From: Lepidostoma basale
Taxonomy: Eukaryota; Arthropoda; Insecta; Trichoptera; Lepidostomatidae
Direction: 5' to 3'
Assembly (NCBI GenBank): GCA_022606425.2
Contig: JAHDVF020001325.1
Span: forward strand, 620,001 to 684,000
Length of the DNA: 64,000 nucleotides
How positions within the stretch are numbered: the stretch's first letter is position 1; each line of letters starts with the position of its first letter. The position numbers were made by a program, and so were the translations under genes. This document shows, piece after piece, positions 40,984 through 51,916 of the stretch. Below the pieces are notes generated by a model, which made no database searches, was not told the DNA's origin, and was given only the letters and a program-made list of their open reading frames with translations.

Positions 40984-41137
40984 CAGTCGAAATCTGTTAT
41001 TATGATCACGGAAAAAGCATCTCGGATGTAATGAGGAAATAGATATTTCATGTCTTCATGTGATGAGTATTTTTGTAAACATTAAAAATATCTATTCTCT
41101 GATATAAGGAGCAAATTTAGTGGCTCAAGTTCTACTG
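40984..41137. mobile_element. Short pogo/Tc-like MITE
   Basis: CAGTCGAAATCTGTTATTAT to GCTCAAGTTCTACTG, TA on each side (40982-40983, 41138-41139). Similar organisation and central TGATG/ATATCT words to 13529-13720. Confidence 0.55.
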
Positions 41138-41382
41138 TAATATATTTGTGATCACATTGATCTACAAGCCCAAATTACTCACATTTTTCGATAAATAAAT
41201 TTATTTGTAGAAGTAGGCTATATTACAATTATTGATTAAAAAAAAAACAATATTGAAATTTGATTTGGAATAATTTGAATTTCTTGAAATATTTAAGCAA
41301 TATGATACAAACATTCAATAAAATGAGTAAGGTCTTCTGCGACGATAATCGTAAGGTAAGTGTTATGTTTGATCAGTGTTTT

Positions 41383-41572
41383 TGTACGGAGTGGAGTCAT
41401 GGACTCTCAAAACTAGCACTACAGACAGGATAGAGGTATTCGAGATGTGGATTCATCGTAGAATGCTACGCATTCCATGGACCGATCAGATACAGTATGA
41501 CAATCACTCTGCCATCGCCGGGAATTGAACCCGGGATCTTCGGTGTGACAGCCATTCTGCCACGATAGCGTT
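41383..41572. mobile_element. LINE RT fragment (+) followed by tRNA-SINE fragment (-)
   Basis: 41383-41490 plus: GVESWTLKTSTTDRIEVFEM-type and WIHRRMLRIPWTDQ, a LINE tail piece of the 42.7-kb family. 41495-41572 minus: SINE head with CGGGTTCAATTCCCGGCGAT and GCAGAATGGCTG. They abut. Confidence 0.6.
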
Positions 41573-41579
41573 ACTTAAG

Positions 41580-41920
41580 CAATTCTTGTTAGAGATTTAA
41601 TCGAAATGTATTACTCCCACTTAAATGCATAATGTAATCACGACCGGAAGTAACAAATAAGACATTTTCCATAGAAATATACATCTCTCTCGGGAAGCTA
41701 TAATTAAAGTTAAACGTATACTATAACTCTATGCAAGATATGACCAGAGGTAATACAGCTGTGGGAAGAATTATCTCGTACTAAACGAGTAGATAAGGGA
41801 TACAACGCCTAGAGATAGAAATACCGCAATAACTCGCACCTTACCTTGGAATACGTCATCCTGTTCACACGTCCGAGTTTTCTCTTCTTACTTATCCAAT
41901 TCTTCAATAATGATAATAAT
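41580..41920. other. Intergenic DNA without recognisable feature
   Basis: Nothing supported. Confidence 0.3.
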
Positions 41921-41924
41921 AATT

Positions 41925-42090
41925 AAAAAACTAACTAACCATCACGCCGTCTCCCCGAAGGGGTAAGCAGAAATAATGAACTGTCACACTTTAACCGATG
42001 CGGCACTCCATCCTTCTCTTTTCCCCCCCGCGGGAGACGCGGTGTGATGGGTTGCGAACCTTATCCCTACCAATAGGCATCTCCCGCGCA
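41925..42090 (-). mobile_element. SINE-like repeat sharing the RTE 3' end
   Basis: Third copy of the head-tail fusion: AACTAACTAACCATCACGCC (tail, complement) through TTTAACCGATGCGGCACTCC, CCCGCGGGAGACGCGGTGTG, to CCAATAGGCATCTCCCGCGC. Confidence 0.6.
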
Positions 42091-42224
42091 CTCTTCAATC
42101 GTCCAACGTAAAAAAATCTTAAACAAATAATATAAAATAAAATAACAAAATACAAATAATATAACACATAATCTTCTTTTAGATGGTACACATGTTGTAT
42201 AACACATAATCTTATTTTAGATGG

Positions 42225-42505
42225 CACAAGGTGACTGAGGTGGCTCTGAGGATGGGCGGGCTGAAGTGGAGATGGGCTGGCCATATCTGTCGGAGAACCG
42301 ACGGCCGATGGGAGAGACGGGTTCTGGAGTGGAGACCGCGTACAGGACTCCGCAGAGTTGGACGTCCCCCTGCCTGCTGGACCGACGATCTGAAGAGGAT
42401 TGCTGGACATGGATGGATGGGAGCGGCGATGGATAGAGGGCGGTAGAGTGCTTTGGGAGAGGCCTACGTTCAGCAGTAGATATGACAGACGGCTGATGAT
42501 GATGA
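42225..42505 (+). pseudogene. LINE reverse transcriptase tail
   Basis: TEVALRMGGLKWRWAGHICR, RTDGRWERRVLEWRPRTG, RRVGRPPACWTDDLKRIAGH then SFGRGLRSAVDMTDG-like tail and GATGATGATGATT. The best-preserved copy of the LKWxWAGHI family here. Confidence 0.7.
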
Positions 42506-42688
42506 TTCCTTCTGTACCAAAAAAAAAACGAAAATCAGTAAAAAAACGTCGTTCTAAACCTAACATGAAGTAGAAGAAATATCCGGTAAAACAAAATTCG
42601 TTTCGTCATTGTTATTAATTATTCATAAGTTAATAAGTATTCTAGAATTAACTTTTTATAAAAAAAAAATGTCAGCAAAACCAAATGG

Positions 42689-43330
42689 ATGACATTCGGA
42701 CGGCTTGATTACAGTGGGTCAGTATTGCATTTGAACGGCCGTAACGTTGAAAGGTTGGAAAAATTTAAATACCTCGGCAGCATACTAACGCAATCTCTTG
42801 ACCCAGATGTAGAGACAAAATGCAGAATTGAGGCAGCAAGAGCTACGTTTAATAAAATGAAATCACTCTTCTGCAATGATAACGTAAACTTGAAATGCCG
42901 CCAGAATGATAAAATGGACTGGACCCTGAAAGTTAACTCAATGAACAGACTGGAAGCATTTGAAATGTGGCTCCATCGCCGAATGCTCAGAGTTTCCTGG
43001 ACAGACATGGTTACCAATACCGAAGTCCTGAGGCGAGCTAAAGTTAACAGGGTTTGTTATCAACTATCAAGGTTCGAAAGATCTCACATCTGGGTCATAT
43101 ACTGCGTGGGGAAAAATACCATCTTCTCCAACTGATATTGGAGGGGAAAATTGAGGGACGCCGAGGGCCCGGAAGGAGACAAATGTCCTGGCTGCAAAAC
43201 GTGAGGGAGTGGACCGGCATCTGAAGTATGGAGGAGCTGTTCCGAGCGGCGCAGGACAGGGACAGGTTCGCCGAGGTGATCGCCAACGTTGGGGGGACCC
43301 GACAGGGCACTCGAAGAAGAAGAAGAAACA
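42689..43330 (+). pseudogene. LINE reverse transcriptase C-terminal region, internally deleted
   Basis: HLNGRNVERLEKFKYLGSIL, DVETKCRIEAARATFNKMKS, a deletion over the YGxExWTL start, LKVNSMNRLEAFEMWLHRRM, LRVSWTDMVTNTEVLRR, then in another frame GRRGPGRRQMSWLQNVREWT, FRAAQDRDRFAEVIANV-GG, ending in GAAGAAGAAGAAG. An RTE-like LINE family distinct from the GTTA-tailed one. Confidence 0.75.
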
Positions 43331-43334
43331 AAAA

Positions 43335-44105
43335 ATGGGTAGCCTTTTTTAATTTTCTCACGTTTCTCTATATTTGCAATTATTTTTAATTGAGGAACTG
43401 TATTTACGTCCTTTAAATTACATTGAGTCTTGTTTTTACAGGAGCAATTTGAGATTGATACGAGATTTTAGTATATATTAAACGGAATGAGAATAATAAA
43501 AGCCAGATTGTTGGAATGATTATTTACTTTATTAAATTCGGTAAACATTTTTACATAATGAGAGTAATGATAATTATTGAAATAGTACAAAACAAACTCG
43601 AAATTTGCAACATAAGCACGTTCAAAATGGCTTTTACGACCTTTAAGAAAATTGTTAATTTAATACTATTAGGAAATTGGTGGGCGTAAAGACGAGTGAC
43701 GTTTTAAGAGTGAAAAATACGTCGATTTTTTAATTTGAATTTGGAATTTTATTTGTGATTTGATTAGGTAAGGTACGTAGTTAATAATGTATTTTTTATT
43801 CCAGTTCATTCAAAATCATCCATCAAAGCGAGATAGAAGCGATTCTGTGAACCACTCGCTTTATTACAATTTTAAATTTCGGGGAGGAACTGGATAAAAA
43901 AATATTTTAACATTATTTTTATAATTAAATATGAATATTGTTTCTTTAATAATGATATTCAACTATTGGCCAAAAGCACACATGTTAGTTTTTTTAATAG
44001 ATTGTTATTTTAATGTCATTAAATTCAAACTACATATTATGCCAAAAGCTTAGGTTTAGATTTTGCAAAAAAAAAAAAAATTTAGAAAAATACGAATTTT
44101 AATGA
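43335..44105. other. AT-rich DNA without recognisable feature
   Basis: Nothing supported. Confidence 0.3.
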
Positions 44106-44109
44106 ATTA

Positions 44110-44290
44110 AAACACTGTTTTTTCCACATTTGCGTTTTTCCTGTTTTTTCCACTTTTGAGTTTCCACGTTTGAGTTTATATCGTTCTCCCGATGATGAAG
44201 GTGCAAGCCTTCGAAACATGTCGAGAAAAATAAACTCAAAAGTGGAAAAAACAGGGTTTTATTTCATAAAAGTTCGTCATTATGGAATTC
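44110..44290. repeat. Foldback repeat with hammerhead-like core (family F2)
   Basis: TTTTTTCCACTTTTGAGTTT (left) against AAACTCAAAAGTGGAAAAAA (right). Plus strand 44184-44227: TTCTC (stem I), CCGATGA, extra T, stem II GAAGG..CCTTC, GAAACATGTC with palindromic ACATGT, then GAGAA pairing with TTCTC, and AATAAA 7 nt on. U4 of the consensus is C. Confidence 0.65.
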
Positions 44291-44586
44291 CGTAGTGTTA
44301 ACGCCTTAAGTTTATCTAAAATTAGAAAAATAATATATGTCATAATATCGACCTCAAACATGGCAAAACGTGAATGATGTCAAAAGTCTACCAAAATTCT
44401 TTATGCCATTGAATGCCCAATTATCAACAAATAACTTTTTTTAATATGTGTAAAAATTTAATTTTATTTTATTTTATAATTTACCTTATTTTCATACACG
44501 GATTTGTGGAACTTATTCTAACTTTCAAAAGACTCTCTTGTAAAGTAAGGAAATATGACAGGCGCTTTTGCCAAATAGGTACGGAA

Positions 44587-44815
44587 CAATAATAAATTAA
44601 TACGAATGAAAACGTCAGTTTTCTAGAAGTTTCATTATATTTTATGGGAATGACATGTTTCGCCCTTCTAAGGCATTTTCAAATGTGACATTTGATAATG
44701 CCTTAGAAAGGCGAAACATGTCATTCCCATAAAATATAATAAAACTTCTAGAAAACTGACGTTTTAATTCGTATTAATTATTTAATATGTAGTTTTATAT
44801 CATTGTTCAAGAAAC
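44587..44815. repeat. Foldback repeat, family F1
   Basis: Left arm TTTTCTAGAAGTTTCATTAT..GGGAATGACATGTTTCGCCC, right arm ATTTGATAATGCCTTAGAAA, GGCGAAACATGTCATTCCCA, ..AACTTCTAGAAAACTGACG. TTGATAA at 44692-44698, GAAACATGTC at 44713-44722, AATAAA at about 44737. Confidence 0.72.
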
Positions 44816-45325
44816 AATAATGGGAATAAATATTGTTTAATGATGAAAACACCTGTTTTCAAGAAGATTTATTATATTTTTGGGAGTTACAATAGAGTTT
44901 GTTAGCAAGCGAAAAACATCACTATTGTGAAATATAATAAAACTTAAAAAAACGGACGTTTTTATAGATATTAAAAATTATTAGTAAAGTATTTATTGTA
45001 ACGACGAAATTTTTTTTAATTCATACACCGAAGAAGGGAAGTTTGTGTCCCGAAACACAAAAGTGTTGTGAAAATACAATGTTTCCAAAAAGTTATTCAA
45101 ATGTGAATCCACAACACCGAGTGATGGTGAATACAGAAGGAAAAAAAATAATTTAAGAGAACATAATGTTGTTAACGATTACATAATTTTTTTCTTCTTG
45201 TGACATATTTCGTTCACCCAACGTTTCCCATCGCTGTTCAAATGGCATTATAAAGGCTTACATTCTTCTTCTCTCTAACCACATCTCCACTGCTGGATGT
45301 AGGTTTCTTCATTATTTATTTCTAT
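44815..45325. other. AT-rich DNA with one hammerhead-like motif (45022-45070)
   Basis: Otherwise featureless. Motif on plus: CAC, CGAAGA (C3 then G5; U4 appears lost), extra A, stem GGGA..TCCC, GAAA, stem III ACAC-AAAA-GTGT, T, GTG pairing with CAC. This is the only copy with a stem III that could close in a single molecule. Confidence 0.4.
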
Positions 45326-46149
45326 TACTAGCTGACCCGGCAACGCTTCGCTATTGCTATATTAGAGTATATAAATACACCCAATATATATTAAAGAAAT
45401 ACAATTAAAGTTCAATATCAATGATTTTATTGGATAAAATGACATGTGTATAGGTGTAAGAATGTGTGTATCCTAATTCAGTTCATATCTTTAAAACATT
45501 TGTTTAATCCAAGCAAACTTGCTGTGAACTTGAATAATACTAATGTGAATTGAACATTTGAAGGCTGGGCATTACCAAGGTGGCAAGTTTACAAAAAGTC
45601 TGAAATGAGTTTTTGATGCCAATTGGTCTTAAACATAGCTGTGCAAAAGCGCGTTATGATTTAATAATATAGTGTAGTTAAAACGTTGCCCTAAAGATGC
45701 CACCCAAAAAAAAGTTAATATTTATCTTTTTCAGCTTTATTTTTAAACCATTTTTGTAACGTCCAGTCTTAATTTTTTCCTTAATATTTTAAGTGAAATT
45801 AAAAAAACAAATAAATATACTATATCACATTTGCATAAAACATTCATACATATACCATTCAAGGTCATAATAATGCTCTTAGAAATACAATGTTTAGAGA
45901 AACAAAACTCTTGATTTTGATGTCCATTAGATGAAGCTAATAATGCACATTCACTTAACCAATGACGAAATTTGTAAATTTGTGTGATGTCTGGAAATAT
46001 ACATTGAATCAATTCTCCTTTGGAGTGTGATTCTACAGAAATCAGTTGATAATTTAAAGCATTCATTCCATACAATGAACTTTCATTGTTGCAGAATTTT
46101 ACCCATTCCAGAAATATTTAAAATGTTGAATGTAGGTGTTTCAATGTTT

Positions 46150-46468
46150 TGTATCATCATCATCATGAGTCTATATCCGTTCACTCCTGGGCGTAGGCCT
46201 CCTCCATCTGATTCAATGTCTGTCGATCCTGGGCAACACGCATCCAATGTCGTCCCTCCATCGAAGTTGAGGACGTCCTGGGTTTCGGGTTACAGTACAT
46301 CTATCATCAGGGCTGCGAGCGGCATGCCATTTTAGCGCTGCCACTCTTCCGATGATGTCCGACACTCCTGTTCTGCCTCTAATAGTGGAATTAAACCAAT
46401 TAATCCAACCTGTACATACCATTTCAAAATTAGTTCATAAATATAACAATCTGTCTTGCACATATCAA
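46150..46468 (-). pseudogene. LINE reverse transcriptase tail
   Basis: STIRGRTGVSDIIGRVAALK, WHAARSPDDRC, GRPQLRWRDDIGCV, ending at a GATGATGATGATACAA tail (46150 side). The RTGVxDxxxRxxxLKW order marks the LINE tail family. Confidence 0.65.
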
Positions 46469-49060
46469 GGTGTGGGATCCATACATGCCAGTATCTTAGT
46501 ATCTTGCGTTGCGTGCCCCATCTCACGACATCTTCCACCTTGGAGATATCGTGGATAGCCGTGTTCCTCACCCTATCTCAAAGAGTCTTTCCTGGTATCA
46601 TCCTTAGCGTCGGCATCTCTGCAAAAATCAAATAATTATATTAAAATGAGCAGTATATTAAAAAAAAAACACTGGCGTGGGAACGTCAGAACATTTGGAA
46701 ATGTTATATTACTGGATTTTTCCAACTGAGGCAGCTAATGCTGTATGTAAGGATATGTTTACCTATCACAGCATTTTTTTTTTTCAGAGAAAAACTAAAA
46801 CAGCTGAAGTAAATTGTCTAATCCAAAAGATATAGGTTATCGCCCTGCCAGAACAATTTTACATTAAAATAACATTATTAAAATAGATTATACCAATTCA
46901 TAGAATTGTGAGGTGTGGGATCCATACATGCCAGTATCTTGCGTTGCGTGCCCCATCTCACGACATCTTCCACCTTGGAGATATCGTGGATAGCCGTGTT
47001 CCTCACCCTATCTCAAAGAGTCTTTCCTGGTATCATCCTTAGCGTCGGCATCTCTGCAAAAATCAAATAATTATATTAAAATGAGCAGTATATTAAAAAA
47101 AAAACACTGGCGTGGGAACGTCAGACCATTTGGAAATGTTATATTACTGGATTTTTCCAACTGAGGCAGCTAATGCTGTATGTAAGAATATGTTTACCTA
47201 TCACAGCATAACAGAGAAAAACTAAAACAGCTGAAGTAAATCGTCTAATCCAAAAGATATTATAGGTTATCGCCCTGCCAGAACAATTTTACATTAAAAT
47301 AACATTATTAAAATAGATTATACCAATTCATAGAATTGTGAGGTGTGGGATCCATACATGCCAGTATCTTGCGTTGCGTGCCCCATCTCACGACATCTTC
47401 CACCTTGGAGATATCGTGGATAGCCGTGTTCCTCACCCTATCTCAAAGAGTCTTTCCTGGTATCATCCTTAGCGTCGGCATCTCTGCAAAAATCAAATAA
47501 TTATATTAAAATGAGCAGTATATTAAAAAAAAAAATCACTGGCGTGGGAACGTCAGACCATTTGGAAATGTTATATTACTGGATTTTTCCAACTGAGGCA
47601 GCTAATGCTGTATGTAAGAATATGTTTACCTATCACAGCATAACAGAGAAAAACTAAAACAGCTGAAGTAAATCGTCTAATCCAAAAGATATTATAGGTT
47701 ATCGCCCTGCCAGAACAATTTTACATTAAAATAACATTATTAAATAGATTATACCAATTCATAGAATTGTGAGGTGTGGGATCCATACATGCTAGTATCT
47801 TGCGTTGTGCCCCATCTCACGACATCTTCCACCTTGGAGATATCGTGGATAGCCGTGTTCCTCACCCTATCTCAAAGAGTCTTTCCTGGTATCATCCTTA
47901 GCGTCGGCATCTCTGCAAAAATCAAATAATTATATTAAAATGAGCAGTATATTAAAAAAAAACACTGGCGTGGGAACGTCAGAACATTTGGAAATGTTAT
48001 ATTACTGGATTTTTCCAACTGAGGCAGCTAATGCTGTACGTAAGAATATGTTTACCTATCACAGCATAACAGAGAAAAACTAAAACAGCTGAAGTAAATC
48101 GTCTAATCCAAAAGATATTATAGGTTATCGCCCTGCCAGAACAATTTTACATTAAAATAACATTATTAAAATAGATTATACCAATTCATAGAATTGTGAG
48201 GTGTGGGATCCATACATGCCAGTATCTTGCGTTGCGTGCCCCATCTCACGACATCTTCCACCTTGAGATATCGTGGATATCGCCGTGTTCCTCACCCTAT
48301 CTCAAAGAGTCTTTCCTGGTATCATCCTTAGCGTCGGCATCTCTGCAAAAATCAAATAATTATATTAAAATGAGCAGTATATTAAAAAAAAAACACTGGC
48401 GTGGGAACGTCAGACATTTGGAAATGTTATATTACTGGATTTTTCCAACTGAGGCAGCTAATGCTGTATGTAAGGATATGTTTACCTATCACAGCATTTT
48501 TTTTTCAGAGAAAAACTAAAACAGCTGAAGTAAATTGTCTAATCCAAAAGATATAGGTTATCGCCCTGCCAGAACAATTTTACATTAAAATAACATTATT
48601 AAAATAGATTATACCAATTCATAGAATTGTGAGGTGTGGGATCCATACATGCCAGTATCTTGCGTTGCGTGCCCCATCTCACGACATCTTCCACCTTGGA
48701 GATATCGTGGATAGCCGTGTTCCTCACCCTATCTCAAAGAGTCTTTCCTGGTATCATCCTTAGCGTCGGCATCTCTGCAAAAATCAAATAATTATATTAA
48801 AATGAGCAGTATATTAAAAAAAAAACACTGGCGTGGGAACGTCAGACCATTTGGAAATGTTATATTACTGGATTTTTCCAACTGAGGCAGCTAATGCTGT
48901 ACGTAAGAATATGTTTACCTATCACAGCATAACAGAGAAAAACTAAAACAGCTGAAGTAAATCGTCTAATCCAAAAGATATTATAGGTTATCGCCCTGCC
49001 AGAACAATTTTACATTAAAATAACATTATTAAAATAGATTATACCAATTCATAGAATTGT
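46469..49060 (-). repeat. Tandem array, six copies of a roughly 430-bp unit containing a LINE tail fragment
   Basis: GTGTGGGATCCATACATGCC recurs at about 46472, 46914, 47343, 47774, 48202 and 48634, spacing 428-442 bp. Copies differ by few substitutions (GGATATG/GAATATG, TTTTTTT insert at 46770 and 48496). On minus each unit reads MPTLRMIPGKTL, RVRNTAIHDISKVEDVVRWG, TQRK, then non-coding sequence that ends TTTGATTTTTGCAG directly before the next unit's coding part, an intron-acceptor-like junction. The single LINE tail at 46150-46468 follows the last unit. Confidence 0.85.
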
Positions 49061-49313
49061 TACTTAGAATTTAACGTTTTTCCATGTAGATTCATAACAT
49101 AACCTAAAATAATACGTAAGTAAAACGATATGTAACTTCATTTCTATTCGATATACCTAATTTAGAACTAAAACTTTGAAACATGTAATGCGGAAATATA
49201 ATCTGTATTCATTTCAACGGCAAAATAGAATAAACTGAAGATATATATGAATTAGAAATATAAATATTTTACTTACGAAACTAACACGCAATTCAAATTT
49301 GACATTTCAGAGA

Positions 49314-50754
49314 TAGGGATGGGCAATCCGCTCACGAGTCGACTCAAAGATTCGAATCTTTTTGGTGAGCGGGTGAGCGATGATCCATAAAAAAAAGAGC
49401 GGCAGCTCAATGATCCGCTAGGTCAGGGGGGTCGGCAAAATTATTAGCCAAAGAGCCAAATGCGTACTTTACAACGATTTAAAAAAAAATTGAGAGCCAA
49501 ATATGTTTATTGATTTAGATAACCTTTATTATAATTTTTGCACTTCATTCAATTACGGGTACACTGAATAAAACATTATTTCATACTTCTTCCTGTGATG
49601 AAGGCGACCAGCCTTCTCTCCATCTCTTTGGTGGTCATCCTGGTGGTCGACGGCCCTCTGGAGTCTCTTGTATCACGATATTAGGAATTCTTGCTGGATC
49701 CATTCTCTCGATGTCTCTGCCTACTCCATCTCACTATGTCTTCAATGTTGCAGGATTTGCGAATTTATTCGTTGGGTATCCTATCTCTAACGGTTCTCCC
49801 CACAATAGGTCGCAGTCTGGTTCTGACAGTGTCTGCTCTTGCTTTGATTCCGTATGTTATTATGGACCTGATGCATGTTTGTTTGTTGTTATTCTTAATT
49901 TTAGGCACAATTCCATGTTCTCATCAATAAGACGACTTCGTAGTTTACTCTTGTTAAAATTCATGCTTGAATAAAATTGTCCGCATGAATATGTAGAAGC
50001 GAAAAGCGAAAGATCAGCAAGAGTCAGTAATACTATTTCAGGCGTTGAAGATGATGACTAAAAATCTTTGAATTGGCGATGATGATTAAGAGTTTTAGCT
50101 AAACCGGAATTGATAATCGTAATCACCAATTCCATAACTTTACAAATTTCTTCTGGAAATGTCTGCGGACAGAGCGTTCTTGATGAATGATGCGATGGTA
50201 AGCAAGTATCTCGCGATTATTTTTCCTTTCAACAAACCCCTTCGGCTCCGGAGCCGCATTTTGCCGACCTCTGCGCTAGGTGAATCATATATTATTGCAA
50301 AAGAGTCGACGAACGGTTCCGCTCAGTAAAGTGAGCCGATTCTTCTTGATAATTATCGAGCGGCTCCGGAGCCGCATTTTGCCGACCTCTGCGCTCGGTG
50401 AATCGTATATTATTGCAAAAGAGTCGACTATTTTTAGTGATCTCTTTAAGGGATCTGAGCTGAATGGTTCCGCTCAGTAAAGTGAGCCGATTCTTCTTGA
50501 TAATTATCGAGTCGTTTTGTCGTTGTGAATTTTTTTTTTAGCTCATCGACAAAAAATTTATCCTGGTGAATTTTTTTTTTTTACCGGAATCAACTTTTTT
50601 GGTCGAGGAGCAAAAAAAAAAGGTCACTAAAATAATTTCAAACTTTGAACGACTCAAAATGGTGAACCGTGGATCGTTAAAAAGAGTCGGCTCACTTTGC
50701 TGAGCGGAACCGTTCAGATCAGATCCCTGAGATGAGTCGTTTTGCCCATCCCTA
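49314..50754. mobile_element. hAT-like element, outer, interrupted
   Basis: TAGGGATGGGCAA (49314) and TTGCCCATCCCTA (ending 50754) are inverted; subterminal GAGTCG/GAGCGG words (AAAGAGTCGAC, GTTCCGCTCAGTAAAGTGAG) repeat inside. No 8-bp duplication recognised. It is split by the inner hAT element and carries internal duplications (50238-50520). Confidence 0.6.
49424..50273. mobile_element. hAT-like element, inner, 850 bp with 8-bp target duplication
   Basis: CAGGGGGGTCGGCAAAA (49424) and ATTTTGCCGACCTCTG (50273) are inverted. CGCTAGGT flanks it at 49416-49423 and 50274-50281. The interior 49590-49830 minus strand is a LINE tail (VRTRLRPIVGRTVRDRIPNE, IEDIVRWSRQRH), i.e. captured or inserted sequence. 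The word GGTCGGCAA also occurs at 10988. Confidence 0.82.
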
Positions 50755-51105
50755 AACGTGCGTATATTTTTCAGTTCAAAGGAGCGACTAATTTCATATC
50801 TGACCACGCAAAGAGTCAAAAAAGCCACTAATTTGCATCTTATCACGCCAAGCGAATATAGACTCTAAAGATCGATACTCAGGTGATACGAACATGAAGG
50901 TCTATACTCGCTCGCACTACGAAAATTTATAAATTTCCAAAGTTAATTAGAGCTCGATTAATAACAAAAATATGCCTATGCCCACCTATGTCTATCTATT
51001 AAGGAAGTGTATCAATATGAAAACGATCTGCTTAGGAATAACCCCGGAATTAGTCCACACACACCGGAAGCTGGCCTTTTATTTATATAGATAGATGATA
51101 CACAA

Positions 51106-51430
51106 ATGAGACATTACAAACGATAAAACATTTAGGCGAGTCATTTGGACACAAAACGGTATTACAAAGATAAAATAAAACAAAACAACATGAGACCAAA
51201 AAATCATACATATCGAAGGAATCCAAATATGTCTACGTCAGTGAGGCAAGTACTCTTTCCAGAATTTGCAATATTTTTTATGAATACTGCCTCACTGACA
51301 CTGAAAATGTCCAAATCCGAGATCATTAGATTCAGCGTCCGAATTGCTCTTCCTACTGGCATCACCAAAGGCAGGTTGGTTCTGCGTGACGGAGTAATGA
51401 ACATCTTTGAATATTTTTATTCACAATAAA
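51106..51430 (-). mobile_element. CR1-like LINE 3' end with coding tail
   Basis: The minus frame 51404-51204 reads RRTNLPLVMPVGRAIRTLNL, MISDLDIFSVSEAVF, parallel to RTNLPLVMPVRRPIKLLNTI, TSEIDVFHICES at 59.9-60.1 kb. Conserved peptide in two copies shows the family's ORF end. Confidence 0.6.
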
Positions 51431-51734
51431 AATGCGTCTTCATTCTAAGGGTACGTGTGCAAAAATACGTGTTTATGAGGCCATAAAATTAGTCGTTTAT
51501 TATAAAGTCCAGTCGTGAACCCCGCACCATAAAATGGGTAAGCGGAGGGGGCGGAGATCGCGAGTGGGGAGAGGAGAAGGGGTAATATTTTTCATCCGCT
51601 TTATACTCCACTGAGCACTTCCTGCCGAGAGCCTTTTGCATCGCGGCCGTCCTAATGACCGCCCGAGGGATGATACAGACAGATTTAAACAACCCCCCCG
51701 TTCTTCGAAACAATATTTTTTTAGAAAAAGATTT

Positions 51735-51912
51735 TACTAAGCCTCATGTGTACCTTATGTAAAGAAAGTGTAGCATAGATTAGGCAAAATAATGATGAAA
51801 GTAGGATAAATACCATATAAAAGAGACCACTTAGAAAAATGTGCAGAAAAACTATGTATGATAGAATACTATACGAAGAAATAATGAAGAAATTTAGACA
51901 GATAATTGCATC
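51735..51912 (+). mobile_element. RTE LINE, 5' part of an interrupted copy
   Basis: LRKMCRKTMYDRILYEEIMK-like reading, then RQIIAS up to TTAA (51913). It continues at 53237 after the piggyBac. Confidence 0.65.
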
Positions 51913-51916
51913 TTAA

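Larger units (their letters stand above)
45328..51095 (-). mobile_element. Helitron-bounded segment, non-autonomous, about 5.8 kb
   Basis: On minus the 3' end (45328) reads GCGAAGCGTTGCCGGGTCAG, CTAG and is followed by T; a small stem (GCAA..TTGC) precedes it. The 5' end on minus is TCTATCTATATAAATAAAAG at 51095, preceded by A. A|TC...CTAG|T with a 3' hairpin is the Helitron signature; Helitrons move by rolling circle and make no target duplication. No Rep/helicase ORF is inside. It encloses a LINE tail, the 430-bp array and two nested hAT elements. That both ends belong to one element is inference. Confidence 0.5.

Noticed and set aside
46469..49060. CRISPR-like array
   Set aside because: Units are 430 bp with no short repeat/spacer alternation, and the genome is eukaryotic; it is a tandem satellite-like array.
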